Assembly: GCF_026625045.1 (NCBI RefSeq)
Contig: NZ_CP113089.1
Location: forward strand, 1,550,001-1,614,000
From: Microcella daejeonensis
Lineage (GTDB): Bacteria > Actinomycetota > Actinomycetes > Actinomycetales > Microbacteriaceae
Direction: 5' to 3'
Length of the DNA stretch: 64,000 nt
The translations under genes and the position numbers were made by a program. Under the pieces are notes generated by a model, which ran no database searches, was not told where the DNA came from, and worked only from the letters and a program-made list of their open reading frames with translations. Shown here piece by piece: positions 51,577-59,840 of this stretch (positions are counted from its first letter, which is position 1; each line of letters starts with the position of its first letter).

Positions 51577-52913
51577 GCACCGGGGCGGCCGCGGCCGAGC
51601 CCCGAGGCCTCGGCCGCACCTTCGGCAACGTCTTCACCGCCAACCTCGTCTCGAGCCTCGGCGACGGCATCGCGCGCACGGCCAGCCCGCTGCTCGCGGC
51701 GCGGCTCACCGACGACCCGGTGCTCATCGCCGGGCTCGGGGCGCTGGCGATGCTGCCGTGGCTGTTCTTCGCGCTGCCGTCGGGCATCCTCGTCGATCGG
51801 ATGGATCGCCGTCGCGCCCTCGCCCTCGCGGCGGGCGTGCGCACGGTGCTCGCCATCGGCCTGCTCGCGCTCGTCGCGACCGACACCCTCACGATCGCCT
51901 GGCTCTACCTGCTGATCTTCGTCTACGGCGCGTGCGAGACCCTCTACGACGGCGCCATCCGCGCGGTCGTGCCGAGCATCGTGCCGAAGACGAAGCTCGC
52001 GCGCGCCAACAGCCGCATCGAGGGCGCCGAGCTCGTCGTGCAGAACTTCGCCTCGGCGCCGCTGACCTCGCTGCTGTTCGCCTTCGCCGTGCTGGTGCCG
52101 CTCGGGATGCTCGCCGTCGCCTTCGGCCTCGCCGTGGTGCTCGCGGTGCTGCTGCCGCAGGCCGCCTCGGGGCGGCAGTTCCGCACGGCGCGCGAGGGGG
52201 CCCCGGCCGAGCCCGTCGTGCCGTTCCGCCAGCAGTTCCTCGACGGCTGGCGCTTCATCGTGGCGAACCGTACGCTGCGCACCCTCTGGGCCTTCACCAT
52301 CGTCACCGGCCTGCTCTACGCGGCCTCGTCGGCGACCCTCGTGCTCTTCGTGCTCGACGAGCTCGCGGTGCCCGAGGCCGGGTTCGGGGCGTTCCTGCTC
52401 GCCGGCGCCGCGGGCGGCGTCATCGGCTCGGTCGTCGCCGCGCGCCTGAGCGCCCGGTTCGGGCTCGGCGCGACGATGGCGGCGATGAACCTGCTCGCCG
52501 GCGTCTGCACGCTGCTCATCGGCGTCTGGCCCGAGGTCGGGCCGGTGTTCGTGCTGTTCGCGATCGAGTCGGGCGCGATCACGATCTGGAACATCCTGAT
52601 GATGAGCCTGCGCCAGGCGGTCATCCCCGGCCGTCTGCTCGGTCGCGTGCACGGCACCTGGCGCACCCTGCTGTGGGGCACGATGCCCTTCGGCTCGCTC
52701 CTCGGCGGAGGGCTCGCGCTCTTCGGCCTCCCCGTGCCGTGGATCGTCGGCGGCATCGCCATGACCCTCCTCGGCCTGGTCTTCTACCGCTTCCTCATGT
52801 CGCTGCCCGACCCCGAGACGATCGACAACGGCGACGAGCCGCCCGCTGCGACCGGGGCGATCCCGCACCAGAACCCGCCCTCCGAGCCCCCGGGGCGGCC
52901 GGCGGTCGAGTAG
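51573..52913 (+). CDS. MFS transporter (EntS/MFS_3-like)
   Basis: A 446-residue major facilitator with about 12 membrane helices. FGNVFTANLVSSLGDGIARTASPLLAA is the MFS_3 opening and the loop-2/3 motif is GILVDRMDRRR. The closest type is the EntS-like exporter group. The next gene encodes a siderophore-interacting protein, so a siderophore role is possible. The C-terminal 30 residues are polar and Pro-rich. Start overlaps the aldo/keto reductase stop. Confidence 0.85.
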   Translation: MSTGAAAAEPRGLGRTFGNVFTANLVSSLGDGIARTASPLLAARLTDDPVLIAGLGALAMLPWLFFALPSGILVDRMDRRRALALAAGVRTVLAIGLLALVATDTLTIAWLYLLIFVYGACETLYDGAIRAVVPSIVPKTKLARANSRIEGAELVVQNFASAPLTSLLFAFAVLVPLGMLAVAFGLAVVLAVLLPQAASGRQFRTAREGAPAEPVVPFRQQFLDGWRFIVANRTLRTLWAFTIVTGLLYAASSATLVLFVLDELAVPEAGFGAFLLAGAAGGVIGSVVAARLSARFGLGATMAAMNLLAGVCTLLIGVWPEVGPVFVLFAIESGAITIWNILMMSLRQAVIPGRLLGRVHGTWRTLLWGTMPFGSLLGGGLALFGLPVPWIVGGIAMTLLGLVFYRFLMSLPDPETIDNGDEPPAATGAIPHQNPPSEPPGRPAVE

Positions 52914-52953
52914 GCGCACGATCGTCGACGACGGGATGCGCGAGCATGGGGTC

Positions 52954-53757
52954 ATGCCGTTCACCCTCGCCCGCCATCCCGCCGTCGTCGTACCCCGCCC
53001 GGTGATGCTCGCCGGGCGCACCGAACTCGCTCCGGGCTTCGTGCGGCTGCGCCTCGCCGAGGGGGAGCCGGGCGCGCTCGAGGGCTTCGACGCTCCCGGC
53101 TCCGGCGACCACTTCCGCATCGTCGTCGCGCTCGACGCCGAGGGGCGCCCGGCCGGCGCCGCGAGCACGTACACCGCGGTGGCCTGGCAGGTCGCGTCCG
53201 AGCCGCGCTGGGTCGACATGGACGTCGTGCTGCACGACGACCATGCCGACGCCGCGGGGGAGTCGTCGCCCGAGCCGCGCGCCGGCGTCGCCCGCTGGGC
53301 CGCCGCCGCCCCGATCGGAGCGCCCGCCGTCATCGCCGGCCCCAAGGGCTCGGTGCTCATGACCGGACGGCCCGAGCGCGTGCTGCTGGCCGGCGACGAC
53401 ACCGCCGTCCCCGCGCTGCGCCGCTACCTCGGGATGCTCGGCCCGAGCACCCGCGGCGAGCTGCTGCTCGAGACGCGCCACGACCCGGCGGCGCTGGGGC
53501 TCGAGGTTCCGGCGGGCGTCGAGCTCAGCATCCTGCCGCCGGTGCCGCACGAGCCGGGCGCCGCGATCGCCGCCGCCCTGACGGATCGGCCGCGCCCCCT
53601 CCCCGCCCCCGTCGCCGGCGACCCTGACACCGCCGCTCACGACGTCTTCGTGTTCGTCTGCGCCGAGCAGTCGGTCGTCGCCCCCGCCCGGGCGATGCTC
53701 GCCCGCTGGGGTATCCCCGTCGAATCGGCCGTGGTCAAGGGCTACTGGAAGAGGTAG
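52954..53757 (+). CDS. Siderophore-interacting protein (SIP-type ferric reductase)
   Basis: A 267-residue FAD/NAD(P) oxidoreductase of the SIP family. GDHFRIVVA, VDMDVVLHDDHADAAG, VARWAAAAPIGAPAVIAGPKGSV, VLLAGDDTAVPALRRYL and the ending VVKGYWKR are in family order. The FAD-binding RxY(T/S) site appears as STYT, so the usual Arg is Ser. Family members reduce ferric-siderophores in the cytoplasm. ATG 52954 gives the typical MPFTLARHP start. Confidence 0.83.
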   Translation: MPFTLARHPAVVVPRPVMLAGRTELAPGFVRLRLAEGEPGALEGFDAPGSGDHFRIVVALDAEGRPAGAASTYTAVAWQVASEPRWVDMDVVLHDDHADAAGESSPEPRAGVARWAAAAPIGAPAVIAGPKGSVLMTGRPERVLLAGDDTAVPALRRYLGMLGPSTRGELLLETRHDPAALGLEVPAGVELSILPPVPHEPGAAIAAALTDRPRPLPAPVAGDPDTAAHDVFVFVCAEQSVVAPARAMLARWGIPVESAVVKGYWKR

Positions 53758-53802
53758 CGTGAGCCTTGCTCGGCGCTCGATCGTCGAGTTCGAGGGGGAT
53801 CC

Positions 53803-54132
53803 ATGACCGACGCTGATGCTCCGTACCCGGCGACGCCGGTGCTCGTCGCCTCCGAGCGGCCCGTCGCGCCGAGTGTGCGGCCGGCCGTCTGGCTCGCCGT
53901 GATCGCCGTCGTCGCGCTCATCACGAACGCGTTGATCGCCGCGATGCTCTGCGCGATCGGGGCCATCGTGTTCGCCCTCTCGGCGCGGCGCGAGCTGCGC
54001 GCCGATGAGTCGCTCGCCGGAACGCGCCGGTCGCTCGCCGCGATGATCGTCGGCTCGATCGTGCTGGCGTTCCCCGTGCTGCTCATGGCCGCGCCGATCG
54101 TCGCGTCGTCGCTGTTCGCGGTGCTGGGGTAG
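53803..54132 (+). CDS. Small two-helix membrane protein (DUF4190-like)
   Basis: A 109-residue protein with a Pro-rich cytoplasmic N-terminus and two membrane helices (about 28-62 and 80-105) separated by SARRELRADESLAGTRRSLA, as in DUF4190-type actinobacterial proteins. GAGGGGG lies 4 nt before the ATG. Function unknown. Confidence 0.68.
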   Translation: MTDADAPYPATPVLVASERPVAPSVRPAVWLAVIAVVALITNALIAAMLCAIGAIVFALSARRELRADESLAGTRRSLAAMIVGSIVLAFPVLLMAAPIVASSLFAVLG

Positions 54133-54186
54133 CGCGGCTGGGATAGCGCGGCGCGTCAGCGCTCCGACCCGCCGACCCAGGGCCGA

Positions 54187-55032
54187 TCAGCCGTGGTCGT
54201 CGGGGTGCAGCCCGGTGCGCTCGCCGGTCTCGAGCGACGCGATCGCCACCATGTCATCGGCGTCGAGCATCCAGTCGACGACGTCGGCGTTGGCCCGCAC
54301 GCGCTCGAGCGAGGTGCTCTTCGGAATGATGATGAGGCCCTGCTGCACGTGCCAGCGCAGCGCCGCCTGGGCCGCGCTGCGCCCGTGCTTCTCGCCGATC
54401 GCGTCGAGCACCTGGCGGTCGCGCGAGCCCGGCTCGAGCACGCGGCCGCGGGCGAGCGGGCTCCAGCTCTCGGTGAGCACGCCGTGGGCCGCATCGGCGG
54501 CGCGCACCGCCTGCTGCGGCAGGTGCGGGTGCAGCTCGACCTGATTGACGGCGGGGGCCACGCCCGTCTCGTCGATGATGCGCGTCAGGTGGTGCGGCTC
54601 GAAGTTGCTGACGCCGATCGAGCGCACGAGGCCCTCCTCGCGCAGCGCGATGAGCGCCCGCCACGCCTCGACGTAGCGGTTCTGCGTCGGCGCCGGCCAG
54701 TGGATGAGGAACAGGTCGAGGTAGTCGAGCCCCGTCTTCGCCAGGCTCTCGTGGAACGCCCGCCGCGTCTCGTCGAGTCCGTGCCGGTCATTCCACACCT
54801 TGCTGGTGACGAAGAGCTGCTCGCGGTCGACGCCGCTCGCGCGCACGCCCTCGCCGACCTCCTTTTCATTGAGGTAGAGCGCGGCGGTGTCGATGTGCCG
54901 GTAGCCGGCCTCGATCGCGCCGTGCACGAGAGCCGCCGTCTCATCGGCGGCCACCTTGTACACGCCGAGACCGATCTGCGGGATGCTCCGGCCGTCGTTC
55001 ATCGTCAGCAGGGGTGCGAATGCTCCAGTCAC
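54187..55032 (-). CDS. Aldo/keto reductase (diketogluconate-reductase type)
   Basis: A 281-residue AKR5-like enzyme. RSIPQIGLGVYKV, HIDTAALYLNEKEVGE (Asp, Tyr), LFVTSKVWNDR (Lys), DLFLIHWPAP (His), IGVSNFEPHHL and IIIPKSTSLERVRANADV are all present. Uses NADPH to reduce small carbonyls. The GTG start lies 6 nt after GATACT on the minus strand. It is divergent from the FMN reductase gene. Confidence 0.92.
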   Translation of the reverse strand: MTGAFAPLLTMNDGRSIPQIGLGVYKVAADETAALVHGAIEAGYRHIDTAALYLNEKEVGEGVRASGVDREQLFVTSKVWNDRHGLDETRRAFHESLAKTGLDYLDLFLIHWPAPTQNRYVEAWRALIALREEGLVRSIGVSNFEPHHLTRIIDETGVAPAVNQVELHPHLPQQAVRAADAAHGVLTESWSPLARGRVLEPGSRDRQVLDAIGEKHGRSAAQAALRWHVQQGLIIIPKSTSLERVRANADVVDWMLDADDMVAIASLETGERTGLHPDDHG

Positions 55033-55121
55033 TCCGCCAGTATCCCGGCATCCCCCGACAATCGCGTGGGAGGCCGCCGGGCCCCGGAGCGCTGCGCGAC
55101 GGCATGCGCTTGGCTCGACCC

Positions 55122-55682
55122 ATGACCCGTCTCATGATCATCGTCGGCAGCACCCGTCCCGGCCGCATCGGCCTCCCCGTCGCCGAGTGGGCCCGCGAGC
55201 ACCTCGCGCGCCTCGACGGCGTGGAGATCGACTTCGTCGATCTCGCCGAGCTCGCCCTGCCGTTCCTCGACGAGCCCGCGCACCCGGCGAAGCGCGCCTA
55301 CACGAAGCCGCACACGATCGCGTGGAGCGAGCGCGTCGACGCGGCCGAGGCCTTCGTCTTCGTCACCCCCGAGTACAACCACTCCTACTCGCCGGTGCTC
55401 AAGAACGCCGTCGACTTCCTCTTCCAGGAGTGGAACGCCAAGCCCGTCGGCTTCGTCAGCTACGGCGGGCTCGCCGGCGGCACGCGCGCGGTGGCCGCCT
55501 ACGAGCCCGTGCTCACGACGGTGGGGCTCGTCAAGGTGCCGTCGAACGTCGAGATCGCCGGCGTCGGCGGCAAGGTCGCCGACGGGGTCTTCGCGGGCGA
55601 CGAGAAGGCGGTCTCCGCGCTCACGACGATGGGCGAGCAGCTCGTCGCCTACAGTGCGGCGCTCGCGGGCCTGCGCGGCTGA
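55122..55682 (+). CDS. NADPH-dependent FMN reductase-family protein
   Basis: A 186-residue flavodoxin-fold enzyme. MIIVGSTRPGRIGLPVAEWA is the FMN phosphate loop and VTPEYNHSYSPVLKNAVDFLF the second FMN-binding loop. Typical of NADPH:FMN or azo/quinone reductases. It could supply reduced flavin for the LLM monooxygenase or detoxify quinones with the MhqO-like enzyme; neither is shown. ATG 55122 is chosen by homology; there is no clear ribosome site. Confidence 0.87.
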   Translation: MTRLMIIVGSTRPGRIGLPVAEWAREHLARLDGVEIDFVDLAELALPFLDEPAHPAKRAYTKPHTIAWSERVDAAEAFVFVTPEYNHSYSPVLKNAVDFLFQEWNAKPVGFVSYGGLAGGTRAVAAYEPVLTTVGLVKVPSNVEIAGVGGKVADGVFAGDEKAVSALTTMGEQLVAYSAALAGLRG

Positions 55683-55737
55683 TCGCGCGCGGCCCGCGTG
55701 GAGGGCGGCGCACGGAGGGCATCCCGCCGCTGCGCCC

Positions 55738-56943
55738 TCAGCTGATGGTCGAGACCGGTTCGGTGTCGGCCTGCGGGCTGGCGTCGCGACCGCGCAGATC
55801 GGGGTGGGCGCGCACGAACACGATCGGGATGACCGTGCCGAGCAGCGCGAACGCCGCACCCGCGAGGAACCCGCCCGAGGCGCCCTCCGCATCGATGAGG
55901 AACCCGGCGACGGCCGAGCCCAGCGCCGCGCCGATGAGCTGGCCCGTGCCGACCCAGCCGTACGCCTCGGCCGTCTCGCTGAACTTCACGCTCGCCGAGA
56001 CGATGGCGAACATGACGGCGAGCGCGGGGGCGATGCCGGCGCCTGCGATGAGCAGGGTGAGCGCGAGGCCCCAGAAGTCGAGGAAGAACGCCGCGGCGGC
56101 GGTGCCGACGAAGACGACGGCCATGCGGCGGGCGAGCGCCCAGGGCCCGATCGGGATGTGCCCGAAGGCGAGGCCGCCGGCGAGCGAGCCGATCGCCCAG
56201 ATGGCGAGCACGATGCCGGCCTCGGCGCCGTCCTCGCGGAAGTTCGCGACGACCGCGGCCTCGATCGCGGCGCAGGCGCCGACGAGCAGGAACCCGACGA
56301 CCGTCGCGAGCAGCACCGGCGGGCGGGAGAGCACGGCGCCGAAGGAGCGGCGGGAGCGCGGGATGCGCACGCGCCCGACCTCGGGGGAGGCGAGGAACCA
56401 CACGCCGCCGCCGATGAGGAAGGCGCCCGCGAGCACGATCGCGGCGACGGTCGAGACCTGCGTGGCGACGAAGGTGGTCATGACGGGGCCGGCGACCCAG
56501 ATGATCTCCTGCGCGGAGGCGTCGAGGGAGAACAGCGGGGTGAGCTGCTTCGAGGTGACCATCTTCGGGTAGATGGTGCGCACGGCCGGCTGGATCGGCG
56601 GGTTCGCGATGCCGCCGATGAACCCGACGATCATGTAGCCCCAGATCGGCAGGCTCGCGAAGGCGACGACGGCGAGGCTCGCGCTGCAGATCACGAGCGT
56701 CAGGCTGATGACCGGGCGCATGCCCCACACGCCCATCCAGCGGCTCGTCAGCGGCCCCGCGATGGCCTGCCCGATGCTCGTGGCGCCCAGCACGAGGCCG
56801 GCGGCGCCGTAGGAGTCGAAGATCTGCTCGATGTGCAGCAGGTACGCGAGCGAGATCATGCCGGAGGGGAACCGGGCCGTGAGCTGGGCGGAGATGATGC
56901 GGGCGACGCCCCGAGTTCTCAACAGGTCGCCGTATCCGCTCAC
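55738..56943 (-). CDS. MFS transporter
   Basis: A 401-residue major facilitator with about 12 membrane helices. ARIISAQLTARFPSGMISLAYLLHIEQIF begins it; the motif between helices 2 and 3 is GPLTSRWMGVWGMRP. Substrate unknown. The start is taken as GTG at 56943 because TAGGCT is 8 nt upstream; the frame stays open for another 48 codons through the nrd regulatory region. The C-terminal tail is cytoplasmic. Confidence 0.85.
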   Translation of the reverse strand: MSGYGDLLRTRGVARIISAQLTARFPSGMISLAYLLHIEQIFDSYGAAGLVLGATSIGQAIAGPLTSRWMGVWGMRPVISLTLVICSASLAVVAFASLPIWGYMIVGFIGGIANPPIQPAVRTIYPKMVTSKQLTPLFSLDASAQEIIWVAGPVMTTFVATQVSTVAAIVLAGAFLIGGGVWFLASPEVGRVRIPRSRRSFGAVLSRPPVLLATVVGFLLVGACAAIEAAVVANFREDGAEAGIVLAIWAIGSLAGGLAFGHIPIGPWALARRMAVVFVGTAAAAFFLDFWGLALTLLIAGAGIAPALAVMFAIVSASVKFSETAEAYGWVGTGQLIGAALGSAVAGFLIDAEGASGGFLAGAAFALLGTVIPIVFVRAHPDLRGRDASPQADTEPVSTIS

Positions 56944-57039
56944 GAGAGCACAGCCTAGACCGCGCCGCCGTCCGGTCGCCGCCCCCGGATTCCCGGCGAT
57001 CTCACGGCCCGGACGGCGTGTCGGTGGTCGGTGCCAGCA

Positions 57040-57078
57040 TGGGGATAAGTCAGCGGACTTATGCACAGCTGTGGACGA
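57040..57078. promoter_or_regulatory. Cluster of three DnaA-box-like 9-mers upstream of nrdA
   Basis: TTATGCACA (57059-57067) is a perfect DnaA box; TGGGGATAA (57040-57048, reverse orientation) matches at 8 of 9 and TGTGGACGA (57070-57078, reverse) at 7 of 9. The same stretch forms ATAAGTC-AGCG-GACTTAT (57045-57062). E. coli nrdAB is likewise controlled by DnaA boxes. It lies about 125-165 bp before the nrdA start. Confidence 0.6.
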
Positions 57079-57083
57079 CACGC

Positions 57084-57132
57084 CCACTACATGTAGTGGT
57101 GTGCCTTTCCCGCCGACCCCGATATATAGTGG
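57084..57132. promoter_or_regulatory. Two NrdR boxes and promoter of nrdA
   Basis: CCACTACATGTAGTGG (57084-57099) and CCCCGATATATAGTGG (57117-57132) each match the NrdR consensus ACACWATATWTWGTGT at about 12 of 16 positions. Their starts are 33 bp apart, about three helical turns, as usual for tandem NrdR sites. The second includes TATAGT (57125-57130), a good -10. NrdR represses RNR genes when dATP/ATP is bound. Confidence 0.8.
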
Positions 57133-57204
57133 CGGAGCCGCCGGGGGCGGACACCAGATTTCAGCACAGCACCGGGCCCGTCAGGGCTCGAGAGGAGAAC
57201 GCAC

Positions 57205-59673
57205 GTGAGCATTACGGTCGTCAAGAGAGACGGGTCGCGCGAGCCCTACGACGCCAACAAGATCAACCTGGCGATCGAGCACGCGGCCGTGGGTCTCGAC
57301 CCCGACATCACGTGGGTCACCCAGATCGCGAGCGAGCTCGAGCTCACGCTCTTCGACGGCATCACGACCCAGCAGCTCGACGAGGCGGTCATCCAGGTCG
57401 CCCTCCAGAACATCAAGGACGACCCGGCGTTCGACATCGTCGCCGCGCGCCTGCTGCTCAAGACCATCTACAAGCGCGTGCTCGGCGACTACTCGACGCC
57501 CGCCGAGCTCAAGCAGCTGCACCGCGAGCACTTCGCCGCGTACATCCACCGCGGCGTCGACGAGCAGCTGCTCGACTCGCGCTTCCCCGCGCTGTTCGAC
57601 CTCGACCGGCTCGCCGAGGCCCTCGAGCCGGCGCACGACGAGCTGCTCAAGTACATCGGCGTCGTCACGCTCAACAACCGCTACGGCATCAAGGCCCGCA
57701 ACAACGAGCCCCTCGAGACCCCGCAGTACTTCTGGATGCGCGTGGCCATGGGCCTCTCGCTCAACGAGGCCGACGCCACGAGCCACGCCATCGCCTTCTA
57801 CGAGAAGATGTCGAAGCTCGAGTACCTCGCGGCCGGCTCCACGCTCGTCAACGCCGGCACCAGCTACCCGCAGCTCTCGAACTGCTTCGTCATGGAGATG
57901 CAGGACGACATCGAGCACATCGCCAAGAGCGTGCGCGACGTCATGTGGCTCACCAAGGGCACCGGCGGCATCGGCCTCTCCGTCACCAAGCTGCGCGCCC
58001 AGGGCTCGCCCATCCGCTCGAACAACACCTCCTCCACCGGCCCGATCCCCTTCATGCACACGATCGACTCGGTGCTGCGCGCGGTCAGCCGCGGCGGCAA
58101 GAAGTTCGGCGCGCTGTGCTTCTACATGGAGAACTGGCACATGGACTTCCCGGAGTTCCTCGACCTGCGTCAGAACTCCGGCGACCCCTACCGCCGCACC
58201 CGCACCGCCAACACCGCGGTCTGGATCAGCGACGAGTTCATGAAGCGCGTGCAGAACGACGAGGACTGGTACCTCTTCGACCCGCTCGAGGTGAGCGACC
58301 TCAACGAGCTCTACGGCAAGGCGTTCTCGACCCGGTACGCCGAGTACGTGGCGATGGCCGAGCGCGGCGAGCTGAAGATGTTCAAGAAGCTCGGTGCCCG
58401 CGAGCAGTTCAAGCAGATCCTCATTTCGCTGCAGTCCACGAGCCACCCGTGGCTCACGTGGAAGGACACGATCAACAACCGGGCCATCAACAACAACACC
58501 GGCACGATCCACCTCTCGAACCTCTGCACCGAGATCTGCCTCCCGCAGGACCGCGACAACATCTCGGTCTGCAACCTGGCCTCGATCAACCTCTCGCGCC
58601 ACATCGAGAACGGCCGCATCGACTTCGCGAAGATCGAGCAGAGCGCCCGCCTCGCGGTGCGCCAGCTCGACAACCTGATCGACATCACGGTGTCGAGCGT
58701 CGACGAGGCCGATCACGCCAACCAGAACAACCGGGCCATCGGCCTGGGCGTCATGGGCTTCACCGACGTCGTCGAGAAGCTCGGCTTCTCGTACGACTCG
58801 GAGGAGGCCTTCGACCTCATCGACGAGATCATGGAGCACGTCTCGTACGCGGCCATCGACGAGTCGACCGAGCTGGCGAAGGAGCGCGGCTCGTACGCGA
58901 ACTTCGAGGGCTCGCGCTGGTCGCAGGGTCTCGTGCCGCTCGACACGATCGACCTCACCGAGGCCGACCGCGGGCTCGAGGTGCAGGTCAACCGCACCAC
59001 TCGCCTCGACTGGGACGCGCTGCGCGCCAAGGTCAAGGGGGGCATGCGCAACGCGACCCTCATGGCCATCGCGCCCACGGCATCCATCGGTCTCGTCGCC
59101 GGCACCACGCCCGGCCTCGACCCGCAGTTCTCGCAGATCTTCAGCCGCTCCACGAGCTCGGGCAAGTTCCTCGAGGTCAACCGCAACCTCGTCGCGAGCC
59201 TGCGCGAGCACGGCCTGTGGGAGCGCGTGCGCGAGAGCATCCTGCGCAGCCAGGGCGACATCCAGAACATCGCCGAGATCCCCGACGAGATCAAGGCGAC
59301 GTACAAGACGAGCTTCCAGCTCTCGCCGTACGCGTTCCTCGAGGTCGCGGCCCGCGCCCAGAAGTGGATCGACCAGGCCATCAGCCGCAACATGTACCTC
59401 GAGACTCGCGACGTCGACGAGATGGTCGACATCTACACCGCCGCGTGGAAGAAGGGCGTGAAGACGACCTACTACCTGCACATGAAGCCGCGCCACACCG
59501 CCGAGCAGTCGACCGTCAAGGTCAACAAGGCCGAGGCGATCAACGCGAACAACGCCAGCGGCCGCAAGGGCTTCGGCGCCGCCTCGTCCTCGGCTCCGGC
59601 CGCGGCCGCGCCGGCTGCTGCCGCCCCCGCCCGCAAGGGCTTCGGCTTCGGTGGCGCGAAGGCGGGCAGCTGA
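57205..59673 (+). CDS. nrdA: Class I ribonucleotide reductase alpha subunit, lacking the C-terminal Cys pair
   Basis: An 822-residue catalytic subunit. An ATP-cone (1-95) is followed by the barrel with active Cys227 (SNCFVMEM), Cys441 and Glu443 region (LSNLCTEI), Cys456 (SVCNLAS), and the radical-transfer pair Tyr756-Tyr757 (TTYYLHMKPR). The 67 residues after it form an Ala/Pro-rich linker with two RKGFG repeats. The usual C-terminal CxxC that reduces the active-site disulfide is absent: the frame stops at TGA 59671 directly after AKAGS. The missing CESCQ tail is in the overlapping ORF at 59673. GTG start with AGAGGAG 8 nt upstream. Confidence 0.93.
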   Translation: MSITVVKRDGSREPYDANKINLAIEHAAVGLDPDITWVTQIASELELTLFDGITTQQLDEAVIQVALQNIKDDPAFDIVAARLLLKTIYKRVLGDYSTPAELKQLHREHFAAYIHRGVDEQLLDSRFPALFDLDRLAEALEPAHDELLKYIGVVTLNNRYGIKARNNEPLETPQYFWMRVAMGLSLNEADATSHAIAFYEKMSKLEYLAAGSTLVNAGTSYPQLSNCFVMEMQDDIEHIAKSVRDVMWLTKGTGGIGLSVTKLRAQGSPIRSNNTSSTGPIPFMHTIDSVLRAVSRGGKKFGALCFYMENWHMDFPEFLDLRQNSGDPYRRTRTANTAVWISDEFMKRVQNDEDWYLFDPLEVSDLNELYGKAFSTRYAEYVAMAERGELKMFKKLGAREQFKQILISLQSTSHPWLTWKDTINNRAINNNTGTIHLSNLCTEICLPQDRDNISVCNLASINLSRHIENGRIDFAKIEQSARLAVRQLDNLIDITVSSVDEADHANQNNRAIGLGVMGFTDVVEKLGFSYDSEEAFDLIDEIMEHVSYAAIDESTELAKERGSYANFEGSRWSQGLVPLDTIDLTEADRGLEVQVNRTTRLDWDALRAKVKGGMRNATLMAIAPTASIGLVAGTTPGLDPQFSQIFSRSTSSGKFLEVNRNLVASLREHGLWERVRESILRSQGDIQNIAEIPDEIKATYKTSFQLSPYAFLEVAARAQKWIDQAISRNMYLETRDVDEMVDIYTAAWKKGVKTTYYLHMKPRHTAEQSTVKVNKAEAINANNASGRKGFGAASSSAPAAAAPAAAAPARKGFGFGGAKAGS

Positions 59674-59771
59674 TGAGCTCCGCTCCGACGACGACCATCT
59701 CCACCAATTCTTTCGCCTACGAGGTCCCGATCGACCCGATGGACGAACTGCACTGCGAGAGCTGCCAGTAA
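59673..59771 (+). CDS. 32-residue peptide carrying the RNR redox tail (CESCQ)
   Basis: A 32-codon ORF whose ATG overlaps the nrdA stop (TGATG); it is in the -1 frame relative to nrdA. The last residues, MDELHCESCQ, are the C-terminal redox motif found in one chain with many class I alpha subunits. GAAGG lies 11 nt before the ATG. Either terminating ribosomes restart here and make a separate peptide, or a -1 shift before TGA joins it to NrdA; no classical slippery heptamer is seen. nrdB begins 69 bp later. A sequencing error is possible but a start codon placed exactly at the stop argues against it. Confidence 0.7.
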   Translation: MSSAPTTTISTNSFAYEVPIDPMDELHCESCQ

Positions 59772-59840
59772 CAGCCGCTCCTGCTGGGCATCCACCCCGA
59801 TCCCTACCCCGTTCGCACTAATCACGAAAGGCTCGACACC

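Noticed and set aside
59640..59673. Programmed -1 frameshift on a slippery heptamer joining NrdA to its tail
   Set aside because: No X-XXY-YYZ heptamer was found in the last 30 bases before the stop; reinitiation at TGATG fits better, though a non-canonical shift cannot be excluded.
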